Assembly (NCBI RefSeq): GCF_016862935.1
Contig: NZ_BONX01000023.1
Location: 1 to 64,000 of the forward strand
Length of the DNA stretch: 64,000 nt
Source of the DNA: Plantactinospora mayteni
GTDB taxonomy: Bacteria > Actinomycetota > Actinomycetes > Mycobacteriales > Micromonosporaceae
Direction of reading: 5' to 3'
Shown: positions 6,328 to 16,166 of the stretch, one piece after another
Position numbering within the stretch: the first letter of the stretch is position 1
Layout of the letters: the number at the start of each line of letters is the position of its first letter
Translations under genes and position numbers: made by a program
Notes under the pieces: generated by a model
Database searches by the model: none
What the model saw: the letters and a program-made list of their open reading frames with translations, nothing else
Told to the model about the DNA's origin: nothing

Positions 6328-9278
6328 CGCCGGCCCTCCGTACCGGCCACCCCGGAGTCCGTACCGGCCGATTCGGAGTCCGTGCCGGCCGATTCGGAGT
6401 CCGTGCCGCCCGGGGCGTCCGGCGCCCCCGCACCCGCCGCCGCCTGTCGTGCCGGTCCGGCCGGCCGGTCCGTACGCAGCCCGGTGCCCGGCTCGTCCTC
6501 CACCTCGATCTGCCGGTCCACCTCGGCGCCGAGGCTGCGCAGGATGTCCAGCACCAGGCCGACCACGACCAGGTAGACGCCGATGTCGAAGAAGATCGAG
6601 GTGACCAGGTGCAGTTCGCCGACGAGCGGCAACTCCGGCTCCAGCAGCGAACTGCGCAGCACCTCCCCACCCGTCGACATGGCCAGCAGACCGGTGCCGA
6701 CCGACACGAAGAGGCCGACCCCGAGCAGCATCCCGGCGTCGACCGGGGCAGCCTGGTCGAGTTCGTGCCGGCCTCCGGCGAGGTAGCGGACCGCGAGCGC
6801 GAGTCCGGCCACCAGGCCACCGACGAAGCCGCCGCCGGGGGCGTTGTGGCCGGAGAAGAGCAGGAAGATGGAGAAGAGCACGACCGTGTGGAAGATCAGC
6901 CGGACGACCACCTCGAAGACGATCGAGCGGCGCCGGGTCCGCAGCGTCGGGCCGGCCCGCAGCCAGACCCGCTCGGCTCCGGGCGGTGGCGGCAGGTCGT
7001 CCCGGCGAGGGCGGTCCGGGCCACGTCGACGCTGGAAGATCAGGCTGGCCACCCCGGTCGCCGCCACCACCAGTACGGCGATCTCGCCCATGGTGTCCCA
7101 GGCCCGGATGTCCACCAGGGTCACGTTGACGACGTTGCGGCCGTACCCGAAGGAGAGCGCCGGCCCGGGGAACTCGGCCGAGACCGGCGGTGCCCGCCGG
7201 GCCCCGGTCGCGGCCACGGCCATCGCGGTGACCACGGCCCCGACCGCCACCCCGAGGGCGAGCCGGGTCCACCGGCTGCGCCGCAGCGGTCGCACCGAGA
7301 ACCGGGCCGGCAGCCGGCGCAGCACCAACACGAAGATCACGATGGTGACGGTCTCCGCCAGGAACTGGGCCAACGCCAGGTCGGGCGCCCCGTGCAGCAC
7401 GAAGAGCACGGCGGTGCAGTAGCCGGTGACGCCGGCCAGGATCACCGCGGTGAGCCGGCTCCGGGCCCGGACGGTGAGCACCGCGGCGACCCCGAGCACC
7501 ACCCCGACGACGGCCTGGAGCGGGTTTCCCGACACGCCGATCCGGTCCGGCCACGGGCCGCGCAGCAGCGCGCCGCCGAGCACGAGCACCAGGGCGAACA
7601 GGATGACGCCGAGGTACTGCGGCAGCGAACCCCGCTGGGTCGCACCGGTGAGCGCCACGGCGAACCGGTCGAATCCCCGGCTCAGCACCTGGTAGGCGGT
7701 GTCCCCGTCGAACGGCGCCCGCAGCCGGGCCTGCACCGCGCCGACCGGAGTACGGAGCGCGAAGAGCAGCAGACCGCCGACCTGGGCCAGCGCCGACAGG
7801 CCCAGGACCAGCCCCGATGCCGGCACGAAGGTGAGTGGGTGCGCGATCGACCCGAACAGCCGGGGATATCCGGCGAGCGTCTCGCCGACCGGCCCGGCCA
7901 GGACCCCCAGTACCAGCCCGGCGACCGCGAGCAGGGCCGCCGGGGCGAGCAGGACGGTCTCGACCGGGCGGGTCGGCGTCGCCTCCCGGGGTGGTGGCCG
8001 GCCGGCGAACGCCCCCCGGACGAACCGGGCGCTGTAGGCGGTGGTCAGCACGGCGCCGAGCAGCAGCGCGGCGAGCAGCGGCGGGTCGCCGCGGAACGCA
8101 CCGAGGATCGCCTCCTTGGCGACGAACCCGAGCAGCGGCGTGACCCCGGCCATCGAGGCCGCGGCGAGCACGGCGGTCGCGCAGACCAGCGGCATCCGCC
8201 GCCACAGCCCGGAGAGCACGGTCAGGTCCCGGGTACCGGCCCGCCGGTCGACGATCCCGACCACCAGGAACAGGGCCGCCTTGAACAGGGCGTGCCCGAC
8301 CAGCATCGCCACGCCGGCGAGCGCGGCGTCCGGGGTGCCTGCGCCGACGAGTACGACCAGCAGCCCGAGCTGGCTGACCGTGCCGTACGCCAGCAGCAGC
8401 TTCAGGTCGACCTGGCGCAGCGCGGCCCAGCCACCGGCCAGCACGGTGACGATCCCGGTCACGTAGATCACCGGACGCCACGGGCCCACCTCCGCGTATA
8501 CCGGCGCGAGCAGCGCGACCAGGTAGACGCCGGCCTTCACCATCGCGGCGGCGTGCAGGTAGGCGCTGACCGGGGTCGGTGCGGCCATCGCGGCCGGCAG
8601 CCAGAAGCTGGTCGGGAAGATCGCCGACTTGCTCAGCGCACCGACCAGGATCAGCACCACCGCGATCCCGAGGTACCCGCCGGGCGGCGGCGGCCGGGCC
8701 GCGATCTCCGACCAGCGGTACGTGCCGGCGTGCTGGCCGAGCATGACGAAGCCGACCAGCATGACCAGCCCACCGAGGGTGGTCACCAGTAGCGCCTGGT
8801 TCGCCGACCGTCGGCTGGCCTGCTGCTCCGGGTGGTGCGCGATCAGCAGGTAGGAGAAGACGCTGGTCAGCTCCCAGCAGACGTAGAGCAGCAGCAGGTC
8901 GTCGGCGAGTACCACCCCGAGCATCGCTCCGGCGAAGCCGACGAAGACGGCGGCGAACCGGCCCAACCCGGGCTCGTCGGCGTCGAAGTAGCGGACGCAG
9001 TAGACCAGTACCAGGGCGCCGATCCCGCCGACCAGCAGGACCAGCAGCCAGGACAGGGTGGTGACCCGGAGCGCCAGCTCGATGCCCAACTCCGGCACCC
9101 ACGGGTACGCCTCGACGACCGCCCTCCCCTCCCGGACGGTGTCGGCGTACCCGAGCGCCCAGCCGAACGCGCTGGCCGGGGCGACCGCCAACGGCAGGAA
9201 GGCCCAGCGCCCCCACCGGTGCACCAACGCGGGTGCCAGCGCCGCAGCCACCAGGTGCAGCGCCAGCAGCATCAGCAT
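6324..9278 (-). CDS. mnhA: Na+/H+ antiporter subunit A fused to subunit B domain
   Basis: A 984-residue polytopic protein. Residues ~1-700 are the NuoL-like MnhA channel (CWELTSVFSYLLI, YLHAAAMVKAGVYLV, LLLAYGTVSQLGLL, GHALFKAALFLVVGIVDRRA). An MnhA C-terminal/MBH region follows (FLAETVTIVIFVLVLRRLP, DTMGEIAVLVVAATGVASLI). Residues ~790-930 form an MnhB domain (SGHNAPGGGFVGGLVAGLAL), so A and B are fused, as is usual in actinobacteria. The tail contains a three-fold GTDSESA-type repeat. ATG at 9278 has GGAG six bases upstream and begins MLMLLALHLVAAALAPALV. It is the first gene of the operon and the main ion-conducting subunit. Confidence 0.93.
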   Translation of the reverse strand: MLMLLALHLVAAALAPALVHRWGRWAFLPLAVAPASAFGWALGYADTVREGRAVVEAYPWVPELGIELALRVTTLSWLLVLLVGGIGALVLVYCVRYFDADEPGLGRFAAVFVGFAGAMLGVVLADDLLLLYVCWELTSVFSYLLIAHHPEQQASRRSANQALLVTTLGGLVMLVGFVMLGQHAGTYRWSEIAARPPPPGGYLGIAVVLILVGALSKSAIFPTSFWLPAAMAAPTPVSAYLHAAAMVKAGVYLVALLAPVYAEVGPWRPVIYVTGIVTVLAGGWAALRQVDLKLLLAYGTVSQLGLLVVLVGAGTPDAALAGVAMLVGHALFKAALFLVVGIVDRRAGTRDLTVLSGLWRRMPLVCATAVLAAASMAGVTPLLGFVAKEAILGAFRGDPPLLAALLLGAVLTTAYSARFVRGAFAGRPPPREATPTRPVETVLLAPAALLAVAGLVLGVLAGPVGETLAGYPRLFGSIAHPLTFVPASGLVLGLSALAQVGGLLLFALRTPVGAVQARLRAPFDGDTAYQVLSRGFDRFAVALTGATQRGSLPQYLGVILFALVLVLGGALLRGPWPDRIGVSGNPLQAVVGVVLGVAAVLTVRARSRLTAVILAGVTGYCTAVLFVLHGAPDLALAQFLAETVTIVIFVLVLRRLPARFSVRPLRRSRWTRLALGVAVGAVVTAMAVAATGARRAPPVSAEFPGPALSFGYGRNVVNVTLVDIRAWDTMGEIAVLVVAATGVASLIFQRRRGPDRPRRDDLPPPPGAERVWLRAGPTLRTRRRSIVFEVVVRLIFHTVVLFSIFLLFSGHNAPGGGFVGGLVAGLALAVRYLAGGRHELDQAAPVDAGMLLGVGLFVSVGTGLLAMSTGGEVLRSSLLEPELPLVGELHLVTSIFFDIGVYLVVVGLVLDILRSLGAEVDRQIEVEDEPGTGLRTDRPAGPARQAAAGAGAPDAPGGTDSESAGTDSESAGTDSGVAGTEGRR

Positions 9279-9592
9279 GCGTACTCCAGGTAGGTGTCGG
9301 CACGGCCCGGCCCGAGGACGTGGACTCAGACAGATCACACGGCAGAGTCCGGTCCGACACGCGGAATAGCCCGAAACCACCCGAGTGAGGACCAGGGTCA
9401 GCGATCCTGCCGGCCGATCGGCTCAGCACGGCGGTCCGGCCCGGCGGTCCGGCCCGGCGGGTCGCGCTGCCGGCGGGTGACGCTGCCGGCGGGTGACGCG
9501 GCCGGCGGGTGACGCGGGGGCGCTGCCGGCGGGTGACGCGGCAGGCGGGGGGCGGGGCTACCGGGCGGGCCGAGGCTCGCGGGTCGGGGGTG
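9279..9592. other. 314-bp intergenic region upstream of mnhA
   Basis: It lies between the mnhA start and the stop of the hypothetical gene at 9593. It must hold the mnh operon promoter, but no convincing -35/-10 pair was recognised. The half nearest the hypothetical gene is occupied by a 16-bp tandem array (9465-9550) and a gcggtccggcccg direct repeat at about 9431-9457. Confidence 0.6.
9465..9550. repeat. 16-bp tandem array in the mnhA upstream region
   Basis: Units of cgctgccggcgggtga (one variant cgcggccggcgggtga) run at 9465, 9481, 9497 and 9521, with an 8-bp interruption before the fourth and a degenerate fifth copy. The array ends about 45 bp beyond the stop codon of the leftward hypothetical gene. 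Confidence 0.85.
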
Positions 9593-10036
9593 TTACCCGA
9601 CGGTGCAGGCCGAGTCGACGCTGTGGGTCGGATCCTGGTCGAGGAGGGCCGGGGCCGTGCCACCGTCGAGGAGGGCGCGGGCGGCGGTGTCGTCCGCGGC
9701 GTCCGGTGTGGACGGCACCACCAGGTCGGGGCGGCCGAGTTGCCGGACGACCTGGTTGATCACCTGCTGGGCGGCGGCGAGGGAACGCCGGGGCAGCACC
9801 CGGCCGTGCGCCTCGCGGCGCAGCACCAGGGCGTGCACCGCGGCCCGGACCCGGGCCCGGTCCGCCGCGCTGGCGGTGGCGGTGGCCGCGACCAACTGCC
9901 GGAGGCAGTCGACGAGCCGCTCGGCGAGTTCGAGGTCGGCGCCGCGCAGACCGGCCCGCGCCACGGTCAGATAGGTCTCGACCCGACGGGTCAACACGTC
10001 CGTGGCGGCGGGGACGTCGCGCGGAACGCCGGTCAT
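9593..10036 (-). CDS. Hypothetical protein
   Basis: A 147-residue, alanine- and arginine-rich, mostly helical protein with no recognisable domain and no signal peptide or membrane segment. The central part (RRVETYLTVARAGLRGADLE, LVDCLRQLVAATATASAADR) looks like a helical bundle. It ends in CTVG. ATG at 10036 is preceded by AAGGGGG at good spacing; the frame is open upstream but the AT-richer sequence beyond 10050 looks non-coding. It is divergent from the Lhr helicase gene, with a 170-bp AT-richer region (10037-10206) likely holding both promoters. Confidence 0.6.
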   Translation of the reverse strand: MTGVPRDVPAATDVLTRRVETYLTVARAGLRGADLELAERLVDCLRQLVAATATASAADRARVRAAVHALVLRREAHGRVLPRRSLAAAQQVINQVVRQLGRPDLVVPSTPDAADDTAARALLDGGTAPALLDQDPTHSVDSACTVG

Positions 10037-10206
10037 CCGTACCCCCTTGCGCCGAGCTTGGGTTTCGGAGAAGTTACTGTATGTTGCACTTCGTTCGCAA
10101 GCAGTTAAGTAAGACTTAGCCCTCATCTCAGGCGAAAACAACGATCAGCGGGCATGCGGACAACCGTTCCGGTGAACCTGTCGGACCTACCGGGCACGAT
10201 GGGTCG

Positions 10207-13200
10207 GTGAGCGATGTGCTGGCGACGTTCGGCGTGGCGACCCGGGAGTGGTTCGGCGCCGCCTTCGCCGCGCCCACCGACGCCCAGGCCGGGGCGTGGC
10301 GGGCGGTCGGCGCCGGGCACAACGCCCTGGTGGTCGCCCCAACCGGCTCCGGCAAGACCCTCGCGGCGTTCCTCTGGTCGCTGGACCGGCTGGCCCGCGA
10401 GCCGGCCCCGGCCGACCTCCGGCAGCGCTGCCGGGTGGTCTACGTCAGCCCGTTGAAGGCGCTCGCCGTCGACGTCGAGCGCAACCTACGCGCCCCGCTC
10501 ACCGGCATCCGGCAGGCGGCGGCCCGGCTGGGCCTCCCGCCGCCCGAGATCACCGTCGGGATGCGGACCGGGGACACCCCGGCCGACGAGCGCCGGGCGT
10601 TCGCGCGTACCCCGCCGGACATCCTGATCACCACACCGGAGTCGCTCTTCCTGCTGCTCACCTCCGCCGCCCGGGACTCGCTGCGCGGCGTACAGACCGT
10701 GATCGTCGACGAGGTGCACGCGGTCGCCGGTACCAAACGCGGCGCACACCTGGCGCTCTCCCTGGAGCGGCTGGACGCCCTGCTGCCCGCCCCCGCGCAG
10801 CGGATCGGGCTCTCCGCCACCGTGCGCCCGATCGACGCCACCGCGCGGTTCCTCGGCGGCGCCCGGCCGGTGAGCGTGGTGCAGCCGGAGACCGCGAAGA
10901 CCATCGAGGTCAGCGTGCAGGTGCCGGTCGAGGACATGACCCGGCTGGACGAGCAGGAGGCGCCACCGGACGACGAGTTCGGCACCCCGCGCCGGGCGTC
11001 GATCTGGCCGGCGGTCGAGGAGCGGGTCTACGACCTGGTCCGGTCGCACCGGTCGACCATCGTCTTCACCAACTCCCGACGCGGTGCCGAGCGGCTCTGC
11101 GCCCGGCTCAACGAGCTGGCCGCCGACGAGGCGGAGTCGGCCCTCGGCCCGGCAGACGGTGCCGGGGACGGCCGTCCGCCCTTCGCCAGCCGGACCGGAG
11201 GCGACCAGGCCGGAGGCGACCGCGCCAGAGGCGACCGGACCGGAGGCGACCGGACCGGAGGCGACCGGACCGCAGGCGACCGGACCGCAGGCGACCGGAC
11301 CGCAGGCGACCGGGCCGGAGGCGACCGGGCCGCGCCGATCCGGCCGGCGGTGCCGCCTCGGCTGCCGGCGGAGATCATGGCGCAGTCCGGTGCGGCGACC
11401 GGGGCGGCGCCGGTGATCGCCCGGGCGCACCACGGCAGCGTCTCCCGGGAGGAGCGCCGGCACATCGAGGAGGCGCTCAAGTCCGGCCAGTTGCCGGCGG
11501 TGGTCGCCACCTCCAGCCTGGAGCTTGGCATCGACATGGGCGCCGTCGACCTGGTGGTGCAGATCGAGGCGCCGCCGAGCGTCGCCGCCGGCCTGCAACG
11601 GGTCGGCCGGGCCGGGCACCAGGTCGGCGCGGTCTCCCGGGGCGTGGTCTTCCCGAAGCACCGGGGCGACCTGCTCTCCTGCGCGGTGGTGGCCGAGCGG
11701 ATGACCGACGGTGCCATCGAGGAGCTGCACTATCCGCGCAACCCGCTGGACGTACTCGCCCAGCAGATCGTCGCGATGGTGGCCCTCGACGAGTGGCGGG
11801 TCGGCGACCTCACCGCCCTGATCCGCCGCGCCGCTCCCTTCGCCGAGCTGCCCGACTCGGCCCTGCACGCCGTACTCGACATGCTCTCCGGGCGCTATCC
11901 GTCCACCGCCTTCGCCGAGCTGCGTCCCCGGCTGGTCTGGGACCGGGCCGCAGACCTGCTCACCGGTCGACCAGGCGCGCAGCGGCTGGCGGTGACCAGT
12001 GGCGGCACCATCCCCGACCGGGGGCTGTTCGGGGTTTTCCTGGCGGGTGCGGCGACTACTCCGGGTCGCGGCGCGGCGTCAGACGCGCCGAGCCGGAGTA
12101 GTCGTAGGGCCGCCCGGGTGGGCGAGCTGGACGAGGAGATGGTCTACGAGTCCCGGGTCGGCGACGTCTTCCTGCTCGGCTCGTCGTCCTGGCGGATCGA
12201 GGACATCACCCCGGACCGGGTGCTGGTCTCACCCGCACCGGGCCAGGCGGCCCGGATGCCGTTCTGGAAGGGTGACCAGCTCGGCCGGCCGGTCGAGTTG
12301 GGCCGGGCCCTCGGCAACCGGCTGCGCGGACTGGTCCGGGCCGACGACGAGGCCGCCCGCGCCGCGCTCCGTTCCGGCGGGTTGGACGACTGGGCCGCCG
12401 GCAACCTGGTGGCATACCTGCGCGAGCAGCAGGCCGCCACCCGGTCGGTGCCGGACGACCGGACGGTGCTGGTCGAGCGCTTCCGCGACGAGCTGGGCGA
12501 CTGGCGGCTGGCCGTGCACTGCGTGCTCGGGGCCCGGGTCAACGGGCCCTGGGCGCTGGCCATCGCCCGCCGGCTCACCGAGCGGTACGGCGTCGACGCC
12601 CAGGTGGTCCCCTCCGACGACGGCATCGTCGTCCGGCTGCCCGACACCGCCGACGATCCGCCCGGCGCCGAGCTGGTGGCCTTCGATTCCGACGAGATCG
12701 CCACCCTGGTCGAGGAGTCGGTCGGCGGGTCCGCCCTGTTCGCCGCCAGGTTCCGGGAGTGTGCCGCCCGCGCCCTGCTGCTGCCCCGCCGCGACCCGCG
12801 CCGCCGCCAGCCACTCTGGCAGCAGCGCCAGCGGGCCGCCCAACTGCTCGACGTCGCCCGGGAATACGCCGATTTCCCGATCACCCTGGAGGCGGCCCGG
12901 GAGTGTCTCCAGGACGTCTTCGACCTGCCCGGCCTGGTGGCGCTGATGCGCGAGGTGGCCGCCCGCAAGGTCCGGCTGGTCGAGGTGGAGACGTCCCGGC
13001 CGTCGCCGTTCGCCCGTTCGCTGCTCTTCGGGTACGTCGGCGCGTTCCTCTACGAGGGTGACGCCCCGCTGGCCGAACGGCGGGCCGCCGCGCTGGCGCT
13101 CGACTCGGCCCTGCTCGGCGAGCTGCTCGGCCGGGTCGACCTGCGGGAGCTGCTCGACCCGACGGTGGTGGCCGAGACCGAGCGGCAGTTGCGCTGGCTG

Positions 13201-15039
13201 ACCGAGCAGCGCCGGCCCCGGGACGCCGAGGACGCGGTCGAGCTGCTCCGGCTGCTCGGCGACCTGTCCGACGCCGAGCTGGCCGAGCGCGGGGTCGCAC
13301 CGGAGTGGTTGACCGGGCTGGAGGCGGCTCGACGGATCCTCCGGATCCGGGTCGCCGGGCAGGAGCGCTGGATCGGCGTCGAGGACGCCGGCCGCTACCG
13401 GGACGCGCTCGGGGTGGCCCTGCCGGTGGGGGTGGCAGGGGCATACCTCGAACCGGCGGCCGACCCGCTCGGCGATCTCGTCGCCCGGTACGCCCGGACG
13501 CACGGCCCCTTCGCCGCGAGCACCTGTGCGGCCCGGTTCGGGCTCGGCGTCTTCGTACTGGAGCAGACGCTGCGCCGGCTCGGTGCCGACGGGCGGGTGG
13601 TCTCCGGCGAGTTCTCGCCGACCGGCGCCGGGCCGGAGTGGTGCGACGCCGAGGTGCTCCGGCTGCTGCGCCGCCGCTCCCTGGCCGCGCTGCGCCGGGA
13701 GATCGAGCCGGTACCGGCCCGGGCGCTGGCCACCTTCCTGCCCCGCTGGCAGCAGATCGGCGCGGCTGCCCGGGGTGTCGAGGCGGTTGCCGCCGTGGTG
13801 GAGCAGTTGCAGGGGGTGGCGGTGCCGGCGTCCTCGCTGGAGAGTCTGGTCCTGCCCAGCCGGGTCGCCGACTACTCCCCCGCCTATCTCGACGAGCTCT
13901 GTGCCAGCGGCGAGGTGGTGTGGGCGGGATCCGGCGCGATCGGCCGGGGCGACGGCTGGCTCACCCTGGCGTACGCCGACAGCGCGCCGCTGCTGCTGCC
14001 CGTACCCGACGAGGCGCTGGCGCTGACCCCGGTGCACGAGGCGGTGTTGGCCGCACTCGCCGACGGGCAGGCGCTGTTCTTCCGGTCGCTGGCCGAACGG
14101 GTCGCCGCCGACGAGCGGCTCGCCGGTTCGGCTGCCGGGCCGGTCGAGGACACGACGCTGGTCGGAGTGGTGTGGGAGCTGGTCTGGGCCGGCTGGTTGA
14201 CCAACGACACGCTCGCGCCGCTGCGCGCCGTACTCGGGGGTGGGGGCGCGCACCGGCCGCGTACCGGCGCGCCCCGGACCCGCTACCGGCGGCCGGGCCG
14301 CCCCGCACTGCCGGCCCGGGGTGGGCCACCGACGGTCGCCGGCCGCTGGTCCCGGCTCCCGGAGCGGGACACCGATCCGACCCGGCGGGCCGCCGCGCTC
14401 GCCGACGTGCTGCTGGAACGGCACGGGGTGGTGACCCGGGGAGCGGTGGTCGCCGAGGGGGTGTCCGGCGGCTTCGCCGCGGTCTATCCGGTGCTCTCCG
14501 CACTGGAGGAACGCGGGGCGGCCCGCCGCGGCTACTTCGTCGAAGGGCTCGGCGCGGCACAGTTCGCGGTCCCCGGCGCGGTGGACCGGCTGCGGGCGCT
14601 CGCCGAGCCGGAGGAGTTGCGCCGCCGGGCCGGCGGGGCCCGGGTGCTGGCCGCCACCGACCCGGCCAACCCGTACGGCGCCGCGCTGCCCTGGCCGGCC
14701 CGGGTGGTCGATTCGGGCGACGGCACCATCGACCCGGCCACGAGTACGAGCACCGGACACCGGGCGGGTCGCAAGGCGGGTGCCCTGGTGGTGCTGGTCG
14801 GCGGCGAACTCGTGCTGTACGTCGAGCGTGGTGGCCGTACGCTGCTCTCCTTCACCGACGACGCGGGGGCACTGGCCGCCGCCGCCCAGGCCCTCGGCTC
14901 GGCGAACCTCTCCGGTGCGCTCGGCATCCTCACGGTGGAACGCGCCGACGGCGCCTCGGTGCACGCGTCCCCGCTGCGCGACGCGCTCACCGCCGCCGGC
15001 TTCCGGACCACCCCGCGCGGCCTGCGCCTGCGCGGCTGA
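10207..15039 (+). CDS. lhr: Lhr-family ATP-dependent helicase
   Basis: A 1610-residue superfamily 2 helicase. The Walker A motif APTGSGKT is at residues 44-51, DEVH at 168-171, LSATVRP follows, and the second RecA domain has ATSSLELGIDMG and QRVGRAGHQVG. The long C-terminal part is the Lhr-CTD of bacterial Lhr, which mycobacterial work links to mutagen-inducible DNA repair. GTG at 10207 begins MSDVLATFGVATREWFGAAF, aligned with the family start. Between motifs IV and V, residues ~330-378 are a low-complexity insertion of GDRTG/GDRTA pentapeptides encoded by 15-bp repeats. A second low-complexity loop lies near residues 615-640. The Nei2 glycosylase gene follows 4 kb downstream; in mycobacteria the two are adjacent. 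Confidence 0.93.
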   Translation: MSDVLATFGVATREWFGAAFAAPTDAQAGAWRAVGAGHNALVVAPTGSGKTLAAFLWSLDRLAREPAPADLRQRCRVVYVSPLKALAVDVERNLRAPLTGIRQAAARLGLPPPEITVGMRTGDTPADERRAFARTPPDILITTPESLFLLLTSAARDSLRGVQTVIVDEVHAVAGTKRGAHLALSLERLDALLPAPAQRIGLSATVRPIDATARFLGGARPVSVVQPETAKTIEVSVQVPVEDMTRLDEQEAPPDDEFGTPRRASIWPAVEERVYDLVRSHRSTIVFTNSRRGAERLCARLNELAADEAESALGPADGAGDGRPPFASRTGGDQAGGDRARGDRTGGDRTGGDRTAGDRTAGDRTAGDRAGGDRAAPIRPAVPPRLPAEIMAQSGAATGAAPVIARAHHGSVSREERRHIEEALKSGQLPAVVATSSLELGIDMGAVDLVVQIEAPPSVAAGLQRVGRAGHQVGAVSRGVVFPKHRGDLLSCAVVAERMTDGAIEELHYPRNPLDVLAQQIVAMVALDEWRVGDLTALIRRAAPFAELPDSALHAVLDMLSGRYPSTAFAELRPRLVWDRAADLLTGRPGAQRLAVTSGGTIPDRGLFGVFLAGAATTPGRGAASDAPSRSSRRAARVGELDEEMVYESRVGDVFLLGSSSWRIEDITPDRVLVSPAPGQAARMPFWKGDQLGRPVELGRALGNRLRGLVRADDEAARAALRSGGLDDWAAGNLVAYLREQQAATRSVPDDRTVLVERFRDELGDWRLAVHCVLGARVNGPWALAIARRLTERYGVDAQVVPSDDGIVVRLPDTADDPPGAELVAFDSDEIATLVEESVGGSALFAARFRECAARALLLPRRDPRRRQPLWQQRQRAAQLLDVAREYADFPITLEAARECLQDVFDLPGLVALMREVAARKVRLVEVETSRPSPFARSLLFGYVGAFLYEGDAPLAERRAAALALDSALLGELLGRVDLRELLDPTVVAETERQLRWLTEQRRPRDAEDAVELLRLLGDLSDAELAERGVAPEWLTGLEAARRILRIRVAGQERWIGVEDAGRYRDALGVALPVGVAGAYLEPAADPLGDLVARYARTHGPFAASTCAARFGLGVFVLEQTLRRLGADGRVVSGEFSPTGAGPEWCDAEVLRLLRRRSLAALRREIEPVPARALATFLPRWQQIGAAARGVEAVAAVVEQLQGVAVPASSLESLVLPSRVADYSPAYLDELCASGEVVWAGSGAIGRGDGWLTLAYADSAPLLLPVPDEALALTPVHEAVLAALADGQALFFRSLAERVAADERLAGSAAGPVEDTTLVGVVWELVWAGWLTNDTLAPLRAVLGGGGAHRPRTGAPRTRYRRPGRPALPARGGPPTVAGRWSRLPERDTDPTRRAAALADVLLERHGVVTRGAVVAEGVSGGFAAVYPVLSALEERGAARRGYFVEGLGAAQFAVPGAVDRLRALAEPEELRRRAGGARVLAATDPANPYGAALPWPARVVDSGDGTIDPATSTSTGHRAGRKAGALVVLVGGELVLYVERGGRTLLSFTDDAGALAAAAQALGSANLSGALGILTVERADGASVHASPLRDALTAAGFRTTPRGLRLRG
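11191..11335. repeat. 15-bp in-frame repeat array inside lhr
   Basis: About nine 15-bp units of the form cggaccggaggcgac or cggaccgcaggcgac encode runs of GDRTG, GDRTA and GDRAG. They lie in an insertion of the second RecA-like domain, where family members usually have a short loop. Confidence 0.9.
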
Positions 15040-15137
15040 CCGGGACCAATTTGGTCGAACGGGTCGCCATCCGAGAACGTTGGGCTGGTCGATCATCCAC
15101 AGCCACGTGCCATCCAACTGCCGCGCGCGGTTGATGC

Positions 15138-15893
15138 CTACGCCACTCCTCGGCGACGACGGCGTGCCCGGCGACGGGCCTCGCCGCGTTCCAGCCACCA
15201 CTCGGCGACGAGCAGATTGACCACCCAGCTCATCCAGACACTGGCGCCGGCGGCCGCCTGGATCATCGCGTTCTCCTCCCCGCCGTACGTCGTGTCGACC
15301 TGAGGCAGCAGCAGGATGACGAAGAGCGTCGCCCACACCCGGTTCACCACGATCGATCCGGTCAGCGCGAAGCTGCGGATCATCCACCTGCGGTGCTCGA
15401 CGAACCGGCGTTGCCGCGCCATCCGGTATCCGGCGACGGACGTGGCGAGCCAGAGGATCGCCAGCATGGTGTTGCCGACCTGTGAGACGAAGCCGGTGGT
15501 GCTGAACGGTGTGACGCCGAGAACCGCGATCCCCGCCGGGAAGACTCCGCCGAAGAAGTACGCCCGGCCCATCCAGCGGTGCGCGGCCGGGTAACGCTGG
15601 CGAAACCATGGCCAGACCTGGAAGCAGCCGGTGAGCAGTGCGACCGAGCCGAAGACGATGTGCGCCACCAGCAGCGGGTAGTACTGCGGGAAGCCCTCCG
15701 GGACGGGCAGCCGTGCCCGGCTCGGATCGAACGTCAGGTACGGCGGCAGCGCGTACGCGACGAACGCGACCGCGAGCAGTGTCAGCGGTACCGCCCAGCG
15801 CAGTTGCCGCCGCACCCGGGCCCGACCCGCCGGCTGCCCGGCCGGTGCGCTGGCGGCGGGCGGGGTCGACGGGTTGTCGATCGTCGTGGGCAT
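15138..15893 (-). CDS. DUF2306 family membrane protein
   Basis: A 251-residue protein with a ~30-residue proline/alanine-rich N-terminus, then about seven membrane helices. The core has LLVAHIVFGSVALLTGCFQ, YPAAHRWMGRAYFFGGVFPA and FVEHRRWMIRSFALTGSIV, the histidine-containing pattern of the DUF2306 family, whose paired histidines resemble haem ligands of cytochrome b561-like proteins. ATG at 15893 has an agggaag site and was preferred to upstream in-frame starts. It is divergent from the siderophore-interacting protein gene, with the iron box at 16167-16185 between them. A role in redox or iron metabolism is inference from context. Confidence 0.75.
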   Translation of the reverse strand: MPTTIDNPSTPPAASAPAGQPAGRARVRRQLRWAVPLTLLAVAFVAYALPPYLTFDPSRARLPVPEGFPQYYPLLVAHIVFGSVALLTGCFQVWPWFRQRYPAAHRWMGRAYFFGGVFPAGIAVLGVTPFSTTGFVSQVGNTMLAILWLATSVAGYRMARQRRFVEHRRWMIRSFALTGSIVVNRVWATLFVILLLPQVDTTYGGEENAMIQAAAGASVWMSWVVNLLVAEWWLERGEARRRARRRRRGVA

Positions 15894-16166
15894 GTCGCTT
15901 CCCTGTCTCTCGGACCAGCTTGTCTTCCCGTTGACCGAGACCGTCTGACGGTCAACCCGCCCGGCCCGATCGGCCGCGATCGGCCGAGGACCGGGCGTGC
16001 CGCTTGGCACGTGTCGAACCGGATGAGACGAACTCTGCGCCGTGCCGGCCGTTGGGTCAGCGGTGCTAGGTCCCGCGCTTCTGTGGTGCTGGCCCTACCC
16101 CGAGGCGCGACAGCCATCGATCCTTCCTTCCCTCGGCGAGCGCAGTGGCTCCCGCTGACTTTCGAG

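Noticed and set aside
10037-10206. Possible regulator palindrome ttgc-acttcgttc-gcaa in the lhr divergent region
   Set aside because: The arms are only four bases and no consensus fits; it is noted only as AT-richer promoter DNA.
15040-15137. The gap between lhr and the DUF2306 gene, with lower G+C and a reading GTWLWMIDQPNVLG on the minus strand
   Set aside because: It was considered as a gene fragment, but there is no start, no recognised family and only ~100 bp. A small gaccaa-t-ttggtc hairpin there may be a weak terminator.
12229-15609. A 1126-codon open frame on the minus strand opposite lhr
   Set aside because: It is an antisense shadow of lhr. It is rich in Gly/Arg/Pro/Gln with no motif, while the plus strand carries a full helicase.
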